Assembly: GCA_947564735.1 (NCBI GenBank)
Contig: CANOEC010000033.1
Coordinates: forward strand, 1 to 44,037
From: an uncultured Lachnospiraceae bacterium
GTDB taxonomy: Bacteria; Bacillota; Clostridia; Lachnospirales; Lachnospiraceae
Direction of reading: 5' to 3'
DNA length: 44,037 bases
Shown here: piece after piece, positions 7,902 to 16,966 of the stretch
Layout: each line of letters opens with the position of its first letter
Position numbering within the stretch: the first letter of the stretch is position 1
Made by a program: the position numbers and the translations under genes
Notes under the pieces: model-generated
What the model saw: the letters and a program-made list of their open reading frames with translations, nothing else
What the model was told of the DNA's origin: nothing
The model's database searches: none

Positions 7902-8924
7902 ATGATACAAAAAAGAAACAAAGTAATCTATATCCCATACAGTAACAAAAATGGCGATGTCTATGAGTACCCCGTCAATATGATTAAAATTCTTGAGAAG
8001 AAATATGATGTGTGTGGGCAATTGGCGGAGCCTAACAATGTGGTTGACATGATGAAAACTAAGGCCGTTTTTTTAAATTGGGTAGAAGATAGACTGAATA
8101 GGAAGATGAAGATTCAGTTATGGATGTACAGACTGTTGGGTACAAAAGTTATATGGATTTTTCATAATAAATTTCCACATCAATCCACAGGAAAAGATAA
8201 AAAAATAGCAGAAGATATGAAATGGCTTGCAAATCATGCAAGTTATATTATTCTGCACTCCAGAAGCAGCCGGAAATATTTGCCCAATTATAATATGAAT
8301 AGTCATAAGACGGTATATGTTCCACTGATAATGTTTGAGAAGAGGGTTTCTTTAGAGCATACATCCGAATTACGTCACAAATATAATATTAAAGAGACGG
8401 ACTTTGTATTTACTATGTTCGGGATGATTAAACAGTATAAGCGGTATGAGGAAACGATAAAGGCGTTTAAAAAACTGGGACTTCACGGTGCGAAATTGAT
8501 ATTGGCGGGTAATAGTAATGAGGCTGAGTATATCAAATCTTTAAAGAACTTATGTCGTGATTGCGAAGACATTATTCTGGATATCAGGTATATACCTAAT
8601 ATAACGTTAAATGCCATAATTGAAATTTCGGATGTAATTGTGGCTCCATATGTTAATAGAAGCAGTATGAATTCAGCCGTAATGATACAGGCATTTTCAA
8701 ATGCTCGGACAGTTATCATACCTAATATATGTATGGCAAGAGATATGGCATCACAGGGTTTTTTTTATGGATATAAGACGAGCTTGGAAAGAGTGATGTT
8801 AAAGGCGTTCAAAAATGGGAAAGATGCAAACAGGGAAATGGGGAACAGGGCGTATAAATATGTTGCGGAACATAACAATGAAGAGGTTGTAAGCGCTAAA
8901 TTGTACTCGATACTGGAACGCTAA
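7902..8924 (+). CDS. GT-B fold glycosyltransferase (GT4-like)
   Basis: The protein has 340 residues. Its C-terminal half contains FVFTMFGMIKQYKRYEETIK and AKLILAGNSNEAEYI, the usual start of the GT4 donor-binding domain, then DVIVAPYVNRSSMNSAVMIQ. In place of the classical E-x7-E the region reads RSSMNSAVMIQAF, so the first acidic residue is missing; this suggests a divergent subfamily. The N-terminal half is acceptor-binding, with KVIWIFHNKFPH. The ATG at 7902 has a CGGAGG site at 7890-7895. A 111-bp gap containing a strong hairpin precedes it. The likely job is sugar transfer to the glycan from a nucleotide-sugar of unknown identity. Confidence 0.8.
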   Translation: MIQKRNKVIYIPYSNKNGDVYEYPVNMIKILEKKYDVCGQLAEPNNVVDMMKTKAVFLNWVEDRLNRKMKIQLWMYRLLGTKVIWIFHNKFPHQSTGKDKKIAEDMKWLANHASYIILHSRSSRKYLPNYNMNSHKTVYVPLIMFEKRVSLEHTSELRHKYNIKETDFVFTMFGMIKQYKRYEETIKAFKKLGLHGAKLILAGNSNEAEYIKSLKNLCRDCEDIILDIRYIPNITLNAIIEISDVIVAPYVNRSSMNSAVMIQAFSNARTVIIPNICMARDMASQGFFYGYKTSLERVMLKAFKNGKDANREMGNRAYKYVAEHNNEEVVSAKLYSILER

Positions 8925-8975
8925 GGGATAAGAAGAGACTAAGCTTATTTTTTAGAAATCAGTGGGGAGATAAGA

Positions 8976-10268
8976 ATGAGAAAAGTACGAATTTTATTGT
9001 ATCATCGTGTAGAATATTTAAATGATGATTTTAATATGCAGGCTGTTACACCGGATAATTTTGAGAAGCATATGAAATTTTTACATGACCATTATGATGT
9101 GATAAGCTTGAGTGTTCCTATGGAAGAGTGGTTTAGTGGTGGAGAGAGGGATGCTGTAATAATTACTTTTGATGATGGTTATTATGATTTTTTATATAAT
9201 GCAGTCCCTGTTTTGGAAAAATACCATATGCCAGCAACGATATTTGTAGCAACTGGTAACGTCAATTCGGGATGTGAGAATTGGACGGATAGTATTTTGA
9301 GGATTATTTTTTCAAATAACAAACAAAAAGATTTTTTCACTTTTGATAACCAGTTTTATCAGGGAAAGTGTCCAACGAGGAATTTTAAAGAGAAATACGA
9401 TTTCTATCAAATGATTAGAAGAATTTTTCTCGTGTCCACTGCGGAGGAAAAAAGAAGATATGAAAGTGAGTTATTAGACTGGGCGGGTTTAGAAAGAGAA
9501 GGGCGAAAAGACAGAAGAATTATGACTTCAGAGGAAATACGAAGGACAGCGGAGAAAGAAGGAATTTCCATAGGAGCACATACCGTTACGCATGCTGCTT
9601 TAAAGACATTAAGTGTCTCTGAGCAGCGAAGCGAAATATTAGAATCAAAAAAATTTTTGGAACAAATTATTGGAAAAGAAGTGACGCTGTTTTCCTATCC
9701 GTTTGGAACGAGAGATGAATATTCGGATGATACCGTGCAGTTAGTGAAGGAAATTGGATTTGAGAAAGCTGTGGTTGCATATCCGGCGGCTCTGATTGAA
9801 GAGACAAATATTTATGAGTTGAACCGATTTGCAGTAAAAAATTATGATGAGAAAGATTTTGCTGAATATATTGAGAATGTTGTGTTTGGGAACGAAAAAG
9901 GAATGGAAATTGAAGACACAAGAGGTTTGTGTACCCCAATTAATTATGTTGGAAAATTAGAGGAAGACTTTAATGTGTTACATTCCGATTTGCCTTTAAT
10001 CGTGTGGGGAACTGGTTATTGGGGAAAAAGGTTATATTCGGAATTATCAATGTTGAGGATAGGGCATCGAATGATAGCTTTTGGTGATAACAATCCGAAT
10101 AAATGTGGTGATAAAATCAGTAACATTCCGATTAAATCATTAAAAGAAATAAAGAGAATACAAGAGAGAGAAAACTGTCTTATTTTGCTTAGGGGAAAAT
10201 ATGATTTTGAAGTTTGTAGGAGATTAATTGAGAGTGGATTGAAATACATCCATATAATTCAAATGTAA
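8976..10268 (+). CDS. Polysaccharide deacetylase (CE4/NodB domain) with C-terminal Rossmann-like module
   Basis: Residues 1-300 or so form a NodB homology domain. The metal and catalytic motif TFDDG is at residues 64-68, the second metal motif is H202-x3-H206 (GAHTVTH), and FSYPFGTRDEYS is the third motif. CE4 enzymes remove N-acetyl groups from aminosugars in glycans. No signal peptide is evident, which fits a cytoplasmic modification step or an atypical role. From about residue 333 a second small domain begins with LIVWGTGYWGKRLYSEL, then IAFGDNNPNKCG, then NCLILLRGKYDFEVC. This is the module shared with the neighbours. The ATG follows GGGGAG at 8963-8968. At 430 residues it is longer than a simple CE4 domain. 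Confidence 0.85.
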   Translation: MRKVRILLYHRVEYLNDDFNMQAVTPDNFEKHMKFLHDHYDVISLSVPMEEWFSGGERDAVIITFDDGYYDFLYNAVPVLEKYHMPATIFVATGNVNSGCENWTDSILRIIFSNNKQKDFFTFDNQFYQGKCPTRNFKEKYDFYQMIRRIFLVSTAEEKRRYESELLDWAGLEREGRKDRRIMTSEEIRRTAEKEGISIGAHTVTHAALKTLSVSEQRSEILESKKFLEQIIGKEVTLFSYPFGTRDEYSDDTVQLVKEIGFEKAVVAYPAALIEETNIYELNRFAVKNYDEKDFAEYIENVVFGNEKGMEIEDTRGLCTPINYVGKLEEDFNVLHSDLPLIVWGTGYWGKRLYSELSMLRIGHRMIAFGDNNPNKCGDKISNIPIKSLKEIKRIQERENCLILLRGKYDFEVCRRLIESGLKYIHIIQM

Positions 10269-10278
10269 GGAGAGACTT

Positions 10279-11337
10279 ATGAAATATCTGATATGGGGGA
10301 CAGGTCCATATTGCCGTGAAAAGATAGATAGGTTCAAAGAAGATGAAATTGTTGGTTTTATTGAACGGAGAAAAACTAATTTTAGGGGAAGAGAAACAAT
10401 ACTGCCTTCTGAAATAGCAGCGGTCAATTATGATTATATTGTCGTTCTTTCCAGTCATTATCAAGAAATTGTTTTTGAAATGGTGCAAATGGGAATAGAT
10501 TGTAAAAAGATTATTCCCGGTATTAATTGCAAACCGTTTTTATTTAGTGAACTTGAATATATATCGGAGAAAAGCAGAGTCGTGGTGACGCCAGATGGAA
10601 AACTGGAATATATTTATAAAGACGATTTAACTATACAAATAGATAGTGAAGAAAGCTGGAAGCAGATTAGGAAACTTATATGTAACGAAGGGAATGCGGC
10701 TTTCATTAAAAGTATGGGTATAGGACCGGTTGGGAAAAAATATGGTTCGGATAGAGGGGGCTCAATCTGTCGCTATTATTTAGATCAATTTCTGCAGCAA
10801 CAAAAAAATGTAATCAGTGGAACGGTATTAGAGATTGGAGATAGAAATTACACCGAAAGATTTGGAACCGATTTTTCATCGTATGTCTTGCATTTTGGTG
10901 ACAGCTGCAAGGAAACAGAATTTGACTTTAAGGGTGATTTAAGAACAGGGGAAGGTATCAAAAAAGATTTTTATGACTGTATTTTATGTACGCAAGTGCT
11001 GGATTTTGTTGAAGATATAACAAATACACCCGATGTACTGATTCATTCGTTGAAGATAGGAGGCAAGTTATTAGTCAGTGTTTCTGGAATTAGTACGATA
11101 TGTAGATATGATATGGAGAAGTATGGACAGTATTGGAATTTTACGGACAAATCATTGAGGAATATGTTCACAAGAGACAATACGGAATGTGAAGTATGGA
11201 CGAAGGGGAACTGTAAAGTGGCATGTGCTTTTTTGCAGGGAATGGGTTATACTGAACTGACAGAGCAAGAACTACAGGAGACAGATGAGGATTTTCAAGT
11301 AATTATTTTTGCGTTGGTTACAAGGATAAAATCATGA
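10279..11337 (+). CDS. Rossmann-like module fused to a class I methyltransferase domain
   Basis: The 352-residue protein begins directly with the recurrent module: KYLIWGTGPYCREKI, VGFIERRK, then DYIVVLSSHYQEIVFEM. From about residue 165 a methyltransferase domain follows, with VLEIGDRNYTERF as motif I, DCILCTQVLDFVEDI as motif IV/V and LKIGGKLLVSVS as the strand after it. The layout resembles type-11 methyltransferases that modify sugars. It starts 10 bp after the deacetylase gene and is certainly cotranscribed with it. The methyl acceptor is unknown. The position of the module at the N terminus, against the C terminus in the preceding protein, is notable. Confidence 0.8.
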   Translation: MKYLIWGTGPYCREKIDRFKEDEIVGFIERRKTNFRGRETILPSEIAAVNYDYIVVLSSHYQEIVFEMVQMGIDCKKIIPGINCKPFLFSELEYISEKSRVVVTPDGKLEYIYKDDLTIQIDSEESWKQIRKLICNEGNAAFIKSMGIGPVGKKYGSDRGGSICRYYLDQFLQQQKNVISGTVLEIGDRNYTERFGTDFSSYVLHFGDSCKETEFDFKGDLRTGEGIKKDFYDCILCTQVLDFVEDITNTPDVLIHSLKIGGKLLVSVSGISTICRYDMEKYGQYWNFTDKSLRNMFTRDNTECEVWTKGNCKVACAFLQGMGYTELTEQELQETDEDFQVIIFALVTRIKS

Positions 11338-11380
11338 TTTTGGTTTGTCGAACAGCTCGATGGATAGTGTGGGAGATAAA

Positions 11381-12577
11381 ATGACAGAAGGTTTAGTTTC
11401 GGTTATAATACCCGTATATAACCGTGAGAATACAATAAAAAGGGCAATTGACAGCGTATTGTGTCAGACATACGCAAACTTAGAAGTTGTTATCGTTGAT
11501 GATGGCTCCACAGATAATACTGTAAAAATTGTGAATGAGTATGAAGATAACAGAATCAAGCTAATTTGTCAAAAAGAAAATGGCGGTGCTAATAGGGCAA
11601 GGAATATTGGAATTGCAAATTCTGGTGGAGAGTATATTGCTTTTCAGGACAGTGATGACGAATGGTTTCCGGATAAACTTCGTATTCAGATAGAGCAAAT
11701 GAAATCACATGGGTATATGGCATGTTATAGTCCTTATAATCTTTATGAAAATGAGATTGTAAGCACAGTGCCATTTTATTATGATAATGTTGATAAGTAT
11801 CAGATAAATTTGCGAAAGACTCTCATGAAGCATAATGCTATAGGGATTCCGACTTTAATTATCAGGCAAAGCGTACTTGAGTTATTAGAAAAAGAGTATT
11901 TCGATGAATATATGCCCAGATTACAGGATTATGATTTTGTGATCAGAATAGCGAAGACTGTGGAGATAGGATATGTAAATAGACCGTTAGTGAATGCCTA
12001 TAGAACTTCAAATAGTATTTCAACTGATAAAGAAGCATTATACAAAGCGATAGCCCGATTGCTAAGAAAGCATTACAACTTTTTGGATATCAAATCGTTT
12101 TTGGAAATCTTTCTTGCTTCCAATGATATTATGCTCGATGCAGACGCCGTTCTTTTAAATGGGCTGAATATGATTCAGGAAGCTCTTGATGACCTTGGCT
12201 ATAAGAAGATTAACGTGAGGAATATGTTAATTAGTTATGTTGCAAAGCAGACAAAAATCCAAAAGAACATTGAGCAGATACAAAATGATTATTATTTAGG
12301 TAAATTGTGTGATAGAGAATTTGCGATTTATGGCGCGGGTAAAGTTGGACAGGAACTATATTATAAGCTTAAAGCGAGGGGCTTGCAGCCAAGATGTTTT
12401 CTCGTTACAGCGTGTGAGAAAAGAGAACAGATAGATGGAATACCGGTGCTGTCTATTGATGAATATCATGATAAGGAAAATATGGTTCTCATTGGAATTT
12501 CAAAAGAATATCAGACGGAGCTAATAGAAAACTTACTTGATAGAAGTTACAAAGAATTTTATGTATGTTTGCTTTAA
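11381..12577 (+). CDS. GT2 glycosyltransferase with C-terminal Rossmann-like module
   Basis: The ATG at 11381 is chosen because GGGAG lies at 11371-11375; TTG 11345 and ATG 11360 are in frame but add residues ahead of the usual GT2 start. The 398-residue product has LVSVIIPVYNRENTIKRA, VIVDDGSTDNT and AFQDSDDEW, a complete GT2 catalytic set. The module begins near residue 311 with EFAIYGAGKVGQELYYKL, then CFLVTACEKREQIDG and NMVLIGISKEYQTELI. The GAGKVG loop here is the most canonical dinucleotide-like glycine motif of all the copies. The sugar donor is unknown. Confidence 0.87.
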   Translation: MTEGLVSVIIPVYNRENTIKRAIDSVLCQTYANLEVVIVDDGSTDNTVKIVNEYEDNRIKLICQKENGGANRARNIGIANSGGEYIAFQDSDDEWFPDKLRIQIEQMKSHGYMACYSPYNLYENEIVSTVPFYYDNVDKYQINLRKTLMKHNAIGIPTLIIRQSVLELLEKEYFDEYMPRLQDYDFVIRIAKTVEIGYVNRPLVNAYRTSNSISTDKEALYKAIARLLRKHYNFLDIKSFLEIFLASNDIMLDADAVLLNGLNMIQEALDDLGYKKINVRNMLISYVAKQTKIQKNIEQIQNDYYLGKLCDREFAIYGAGKVGQELYYKLKARGLQPRCFLVTACEKREQIDGIPVLSIDEYHDKENMVLIGISKEYQTELIENLLDRSYKEFYVCLL

Positions 12578-12595
12578 TAGGAGGAAGAGCAGAAA

Positions 12596-13780
12596 TTGCG
12601 AATTCAAGGAAACGAAAAGTACATAGTTTTTGGCGCAGGCAAAAGCGCTTTCGGAATGGACAAATATTTTTCACAGTATTACGATATATTGGGCTATTAC
12701 GATTCAAACGAGTCTCTTTGGGGTAAAACTTTCTGTGATAAGGAAATTTTTAGTAAATCACAGGTAATTGAACTTTGCCGGAAGTATCCAGAACATCTGT
12801 TTTTCATCGTTTCACCAGTTCATGAGAATGTTGTGACAGAGATTACAGAAATCATAAAGACAGAATTTGAAGGTAAAATCATTGATAGAGATGTACTTCA
12901 GAATGACTTAATGAACCGAAAGCACAAAGAAAACGCACAACATATTGGGGAATATCATGTCGATTTTGCAAGGCAGTCTGCGCAATGGACACAAGAACTG
13001 GTGTCAGAAGTAAGATACTGGGTTAATCGGGTTGCAAAAGAGCACAGCACATATCATGAAGAATATCTTGCCAATATCAGGAATTTGGATGTAAAGCCGG
13101 CGAAAGGCTATCATGGAGAAAAAATATTCAATTATTTAAAGGAAGGTTCAGTCCTTATGGATATCGGCTGTGGAGCTGTGTCTAGATATGGCAGTCGGCT
13201 TCCAGACGGTTCTGGAGTGAACTTGATTGCAGTTGACTCATTGGCGCATGCTTATCGGAGGATTAATGATTCTTATGCACCGGAGAATAACAAGACCGTG
13301 ATGTTTGGAATGTTTGAGTTCATGGCGGTTTTCTTTCAGAAGAATTTTGCGGATGTCATTTTGATAGAGAATGCCCTAGACCATTGTGTTGACCCACTAA
13401 AGAGTGTCATTGAATGCATGCAGATATTAAAGCCGGGAGGCATATTGCGGTTATATCATCATCGTGCGGAGGCTCTCTGGGAGGGATGTCTTGGTCTGCA
13501 TAAATGGAATATGGATTATAACGATAACAAAGATTTTATTATTTAGGATGCGGAGAACTATATCAATGTGAGCAGGCTACTTGAGGATGATGTGGAAGTA
13601 AAGGTATTTGTGGAAGACGGCGGGCAGAGAAGCAGTCAATATCTAACAGTAGAGCTTGTAAAGAAAGAAACTTATGATTATCTTAACTATATCAATTTAA
13701 TAGAAGAAAATGTGCAGTTGGGTAAGTGCATGAATAGTATGATGGCATATATGGCGGAGAACTGTTACAAATATTTTTAA
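12596..13780 (+). pseudogene. Rossmann-like module plus methyltransferase, interrupted by an in-frame TAG
   Basis: Translation probably starts at TTG 12596 with AGGAGG at 12579-12584. The first part is the recurrent module (KYIVFGAGKSAFGMDKYF, YYDSNESLWG, FFIVSPVHENVV). The second is a methyltransferase domain with VLMDIGCGAVSRYG, IENALDHCVDP and LKPGGILRLYHH. A TAG at 13544-13546 ends the frame, yet the same frame then stays open for 78 codons to 13780. The two halves together align with the paralog at 2-805. There the matching stretch reads SFFIWRKD, so the TAG most likely replaced a TGG tryptophan codon. This looks like a recent nonsense mutation or a sequencing error. If real, the truncated protein lacks its last fifth. 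Confidence 0.75.
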
Positions 13781-13813
13781 GGCTGTACAGCATGAAAAGA
13801 CAGGATACGGAAT

Positions 13814-15430
13814 GTGAATTTGATGAGTAGAAAAATTGGTGATTATTCAAAATGGCGGAACGAAACGATTTCTGCCAAAGTTGAAACGGATAAAAAATAT
13901 ATGATTTTAAGAATGGGGAATTCGCTGGTTGCCACTGCCGGATTAGGCTGGTATATCCTACATACTTTTATAGGGATTGAGATTGCTTTGGACAATGGCT
14001 ATATTCCGGTAGTGGATTGGGAAAGCTGTAAGCTTCCGCAATATCCATATGAATCCAGCAGACGGAACATCTGGGAGATATTTTTTGAGCAGCCGTGCAG
14101 AGTTGGGCTTAGAGAGGCATATGAGAGTGAAGATTACTGGCTGGTAGATGATGTCCTTGCTATCAAAGGCAGCAGGGATTTCTTTTTGAAGGACTACACG
14201 GATTTTTATGCGGTTGCAGACAGGCGTGAGCGTTTTAGAAGGTATGTTCGTTTTCATAAGGATTTTCAGAAAAAAATAGATGATGTTGTGGGTGAGATGA
14301 TAAACGGGCATAGTCTGGGAGTTTTGGTGCGGGGAACCGATTATAAGAACTTAAAGCCGATGCATCATCCGAAATGTATTCCGCTGGAAGAGACAATCAG
14401 TGCAATAGATGAATGTTTGGACAAAGGCAATTATGATACTATTTTTGTTGCCACAGAGGATCAGGAGATTCTGAATGAACTGCAGACAAAATATGGAAGT
14501 AAGTTATCTTTTTTGGATACAAGAAGATATGAACAGATAGGAAGTCAGTCTTTAAATCTTTACCGCGCAGGAGAGACAGACGGTGAATACAGAGACAGCC
14601 AATATTTATTGTCATTGGCTGTTCTGGCAAGCTGTTCTTCGATGGTACTTTCTCCCTGCGGCGGGGGTGTGGTTGCAGCGCTGCTCCATGATAATATTAT
14701 TCAGGATTACAAGTTATGTTTTGAAGGTTATTATTCACATAAGGCGTATATATTTGTCTCAAAGCTGGAAGAGGAAAAGGGAGAGCTGCTTTATTTGAAT
14801 GACCGCCCCTTGATATACTATTCGCTTAATACGTTATTCCTTATGAGAATAACAGATATTACAATTGTAACATCCGTAGCGCTTAGAGAGAAATTAGAGA
14901 CTGTTTTGTTTGATTTTGCACGTAAAGGAGTAAACATTCGATACATAGCGGACAGTGAAGGGGATGTTTGTTCTGTCTTAAAAGAAGATAGGGCATATTA
15001 TCAGAATGAGGCTGTCTGTCTGTTTTATGAAGACAATATATTTTATGGCAGTTACTTAGGGAAGGAAATGAATCAGAGGGCAAAGCAGTTTGATGGTGCG
15101 TATATATGGAAAAAGAAACCGGGGACGTTGCCAACTGACACTCATGCACTTGCAGGATGCTTTTTGTTTGATCAGAAAATAAGCACTATTGTGCAACAAT
15201 ATGCAGATAGAAACAAGGAGTTTACATTGTATGATATTATGGATGAATATGCAGAGCAGAAAAAGCTGATTTGCACAGATTTACCCAGAGGAGCCATGTG
15301 TATAGAGATTGGGGATGAAAAAACGGCGGACAGTGTATCAGTGTTGTTTCATATATTGGAAAACGAGATGGGACAAACCATAGGTGATGCCTTAAGTACA
15401 GCAGATACCTTAGCAAAAATGATTAAGTAG
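13814..15430 (+). CDS. GT23/NodZ-like fucosyltransferase-fold domain fused to a degenerate RmlA-like domain
   Basis: Residues 1-305 or so resemble the alpha-1,6-fucosyltransferase (GT23/NodZ) superfamily: NGYIPVVDWES, then NIWEIFFEQP, the donor-site motif LGVLVRGTDY near residue 170, and DTIFVATEDQEIL. From about residue 310 a second domain follows the order of glucose-1-phosphate thymidylyltransferase (RmlA): LLYLNDRPLIYYSLNTL, ITDITIVTS, EDNIFYGSYLG (DNIFYG at 407-412), ALAGCFLFDQ and PRGAMCIEIGDEKT. The catalytic glycine-rich loop GGSGTRL and the following lysine of RmlA are absent, replaced by SKLEEEKGE. The second domain is therefore probably not a working nucleotidyltransferase. The start is uncertain between GTG 13814 and ATG 13823; the ribosome binding site is weak. 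Confidence 0.7.
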   Translation: MNLMSRKIGDYSKWRNETISAKVETDKKYMILRMGNSLVATAGLGWYILHTFIGIEIALDNGYIPVVDWESCKLPQYPYESSRRNIWEIFFEQPCRVGLREAYESEDYWLVDDVLAIKGSRDFFLKDYTDFYAVADRRERFRRYVRFHKDFQKKIDDVVGEMINGHSLGVLVRGTDYKNLKPMHHPKCIPLEETISAIDECLDKGNYDTIFVATEDQEILNELQTKYGSKLSFLDTRRYEQIGSQSLNLYRAGETDGEYRDSQYLLSLAVLASCSSMVLSPCGGGVVAALLHDNIIQDYKLCFEGYYSHKAYIFVSKLEEEKGELLYLNDRPLIYYSLNTLFLMRITDITIVTSVALREKLETVLFDFARKGVNIRYIADSEGDVCSVLKEDRAYYQNEAVCLFYEDNIFYGSYLGKEMNQRAKQFDGAYIWKKKPGTLPTDTHALAGCFLFDQKISTIVQQYADRNKEFTLYDIMDEYAEQKKLICTDLPRGAMCIEIGDEKTADSVSVLFHILENEMGQTIGDALSTADTLAKMIK

Positions 15431-15470
15431 TTTTACAATGTAACTTAACCAGATTTGGATGGAGCAATAG

Positions 15471-16904
15471 ATGAAGACAGTTACCGAAATAATTATATAT
15501 GGTTCCGGGCAGAGAGGAAGAGGATTATATACATTACTCAGAGATTGTGGTATTAACGTGAAATATGTTATTGACACAAATGAAAAGAAATGGAATAGTC
15601 TTTTTTATGACATACAGATTTCTAGTCCGGATGTTCTGCGGCAGGATAATAAAACCCCCATTTGTATCGCGATTGCGAAGGAAGAGGATGCAACACAGGT
15701 GCGGAAGCGGCTATGTGAAGAATATGCAGTCGCGAAGGAGAGGGAAATTAAATATTTTGATTTGATTCGGGATTTATATCGGATAAATGAAAAGATTCAA
15801 GATGCTTTACACGGCGAGATATTATTAGGACAACCTAAGATTGTATTTGAATGTGATTATGGCTTGGGGCTGGGGGGCATTGAGGCATGGACGAAGAGCA
15901 TATGTGGGGAATTGATTTTGGCTGGGTGGGATAATATACATATCATATCCGATAGGGGCGATTATGAGATACCACCGATTTTGAAAGATAAAGTGGTGAT
16001 GCTTTCGATTGATCATGATGAAATGTTTGGAGCAAAGACAATGACTGCCATTATTCATTTCCTGCTGCAACAACTGCCTTGTGTTGTGGTTACGGGGCAG
16101 TTTTACGTGACGCTGCTGGCGGCGTGTCTTGTGCAACAGCAATATCCGGATAAAATTAGGATTGTTTCGACAATTCACTTTGGACAGGAGGCGCTATACC
16201 GACAGTATGCTTCGGTAAATAACTGTGTTGAGCGGTTCATTGGAGTAAGCAGGGAAATTACGCAGGGGCTGGCGAAGTATGGTGTAGAGGAGCATAAAAT
16301 CGGTCATATGACTTGTCCGGTGAAATGTGATGAGGTATTGGAAAGAAGTTATACGACAGATTCAAGATATCCTATCAGACTTGGATTTGCCGGCAGGGTC
16401 AATGCAAAGCAAAAAAGAATGGATTTGATTCCGACGCTTATTAGGGAACTTGATGCATGTGAGGTCAATTATTGTCTGGAAATTGCAGGAGAAGGCGACT
16501 ATATTGAAAAACTTAAAGTTTTTATCAGGTGTAATGGATTAGAGGGCAGAATCAGACTTCTTGGCAGATTGAAACGGGAGGACATCAGCGATTTTTGGAA
16601 AAAGCAGGACATATGTTTGAGTCTGTCTGACTATGAGGGCAGAAGTATTTCTATGATGGAAGCGATGGCGAATGGGGCGGTGCCTGTTGTCACTGCCACG
16701 TCGGGGGTTCGTGAAGATATAACGGATGGAGAAAACGGCTATATTGTAGAAATACAGGATATCCGTCAATTGGCAGAGCGGATAGCCTTACTGGAACGCC
16801 ATAGGGATAGACTGGCAATTATGGGGAAGAAGGCACATGACGAGATTAGTCCGAAATGTCAGATGCGGAATCATCTGCGCTACTGGGAGAAAATTTTGCA
16901 ATGA
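15471..16904 (+). CDS. Rossmann-like module fused to a GT4 glycosyltransferase
   Basis: The N terminus is the recurrent module: EIIIYGSGQRGRGLYTLL, then VKYVIDTNEKKWNSL and ICIAIAKEEDATQV. From about residue 120 a GT-B glycosyltransferase follows. VFECDYGLGLGGIEAW is the acceptor-domain glycine loop. LGFAGRVNAKQKRMDLIP near residue 304 begins the donor domain. DYEGRSISMMEAMANG carries the E-x7-E motif of GT4 enzymes and is followed by PVVTATSGVREDI. All GT4 hallmarks are intact, so the enzyme should be active. The ATG at 15471 follows GGATGGAG at 15457-15464. It is 477 residues, about 110 longer than a plain GT4. Confidence 0.88.
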   Translation: MKTVTEIIIYGSGQRGRGLYTLLRDCGINVKYVIDTNEKKWNSLFYDIQISSPDVLRQDNKTPICIAIAKEEDATQVRKRLCEEYAVAKEREIKYFDLIRDLYRINEKIQDALHGEILLGQPKIVFECDYGLGLGGIEAWTKSICGELILAGWDNIHIISDRGDYEIPPILKDKVVMLSIDHDEMFGAKTMTAIIHFLLQQLPCVVVTGQFYVTLLAACLVQQQYPDKIRIVSTIHFGQEALYRQYASVNNCVERFIGVSREITQGLAKYGVEEHKIGHMTCPVKCDEVLERSYTTDSRYPIRLGFAGRVNAKQKRMDLIPTLIRELDACEVNYCLEIAGEGDYIEKLKVFIRCNGLEGRIRLLGRLKREDISDFWKKQDICLSLSDYEGRSISMMEAMANGAVPVVTATSGVREDITDGENGYIVEIQDIRQLAERIALLERHRDRLAIMGKKAHDEISPKCQMRNHLRYWEKILQ

Positions 16905-16966
16905 TTTAAGTAGAGTATTTATGATATTTGTATTGCGGACAGGGAAGAAATGAAACGGAGCGGAAG

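Noticed and set aside
13544-13780. Pyrrolysine insertion or a separate small gene after the TAG
   Set aside because: The paralog has tryptophan here and no pyrrolysine element is visible; a separate gene start at 13568 lacks a ribosome binding site. Nonsense mutation is simpler.
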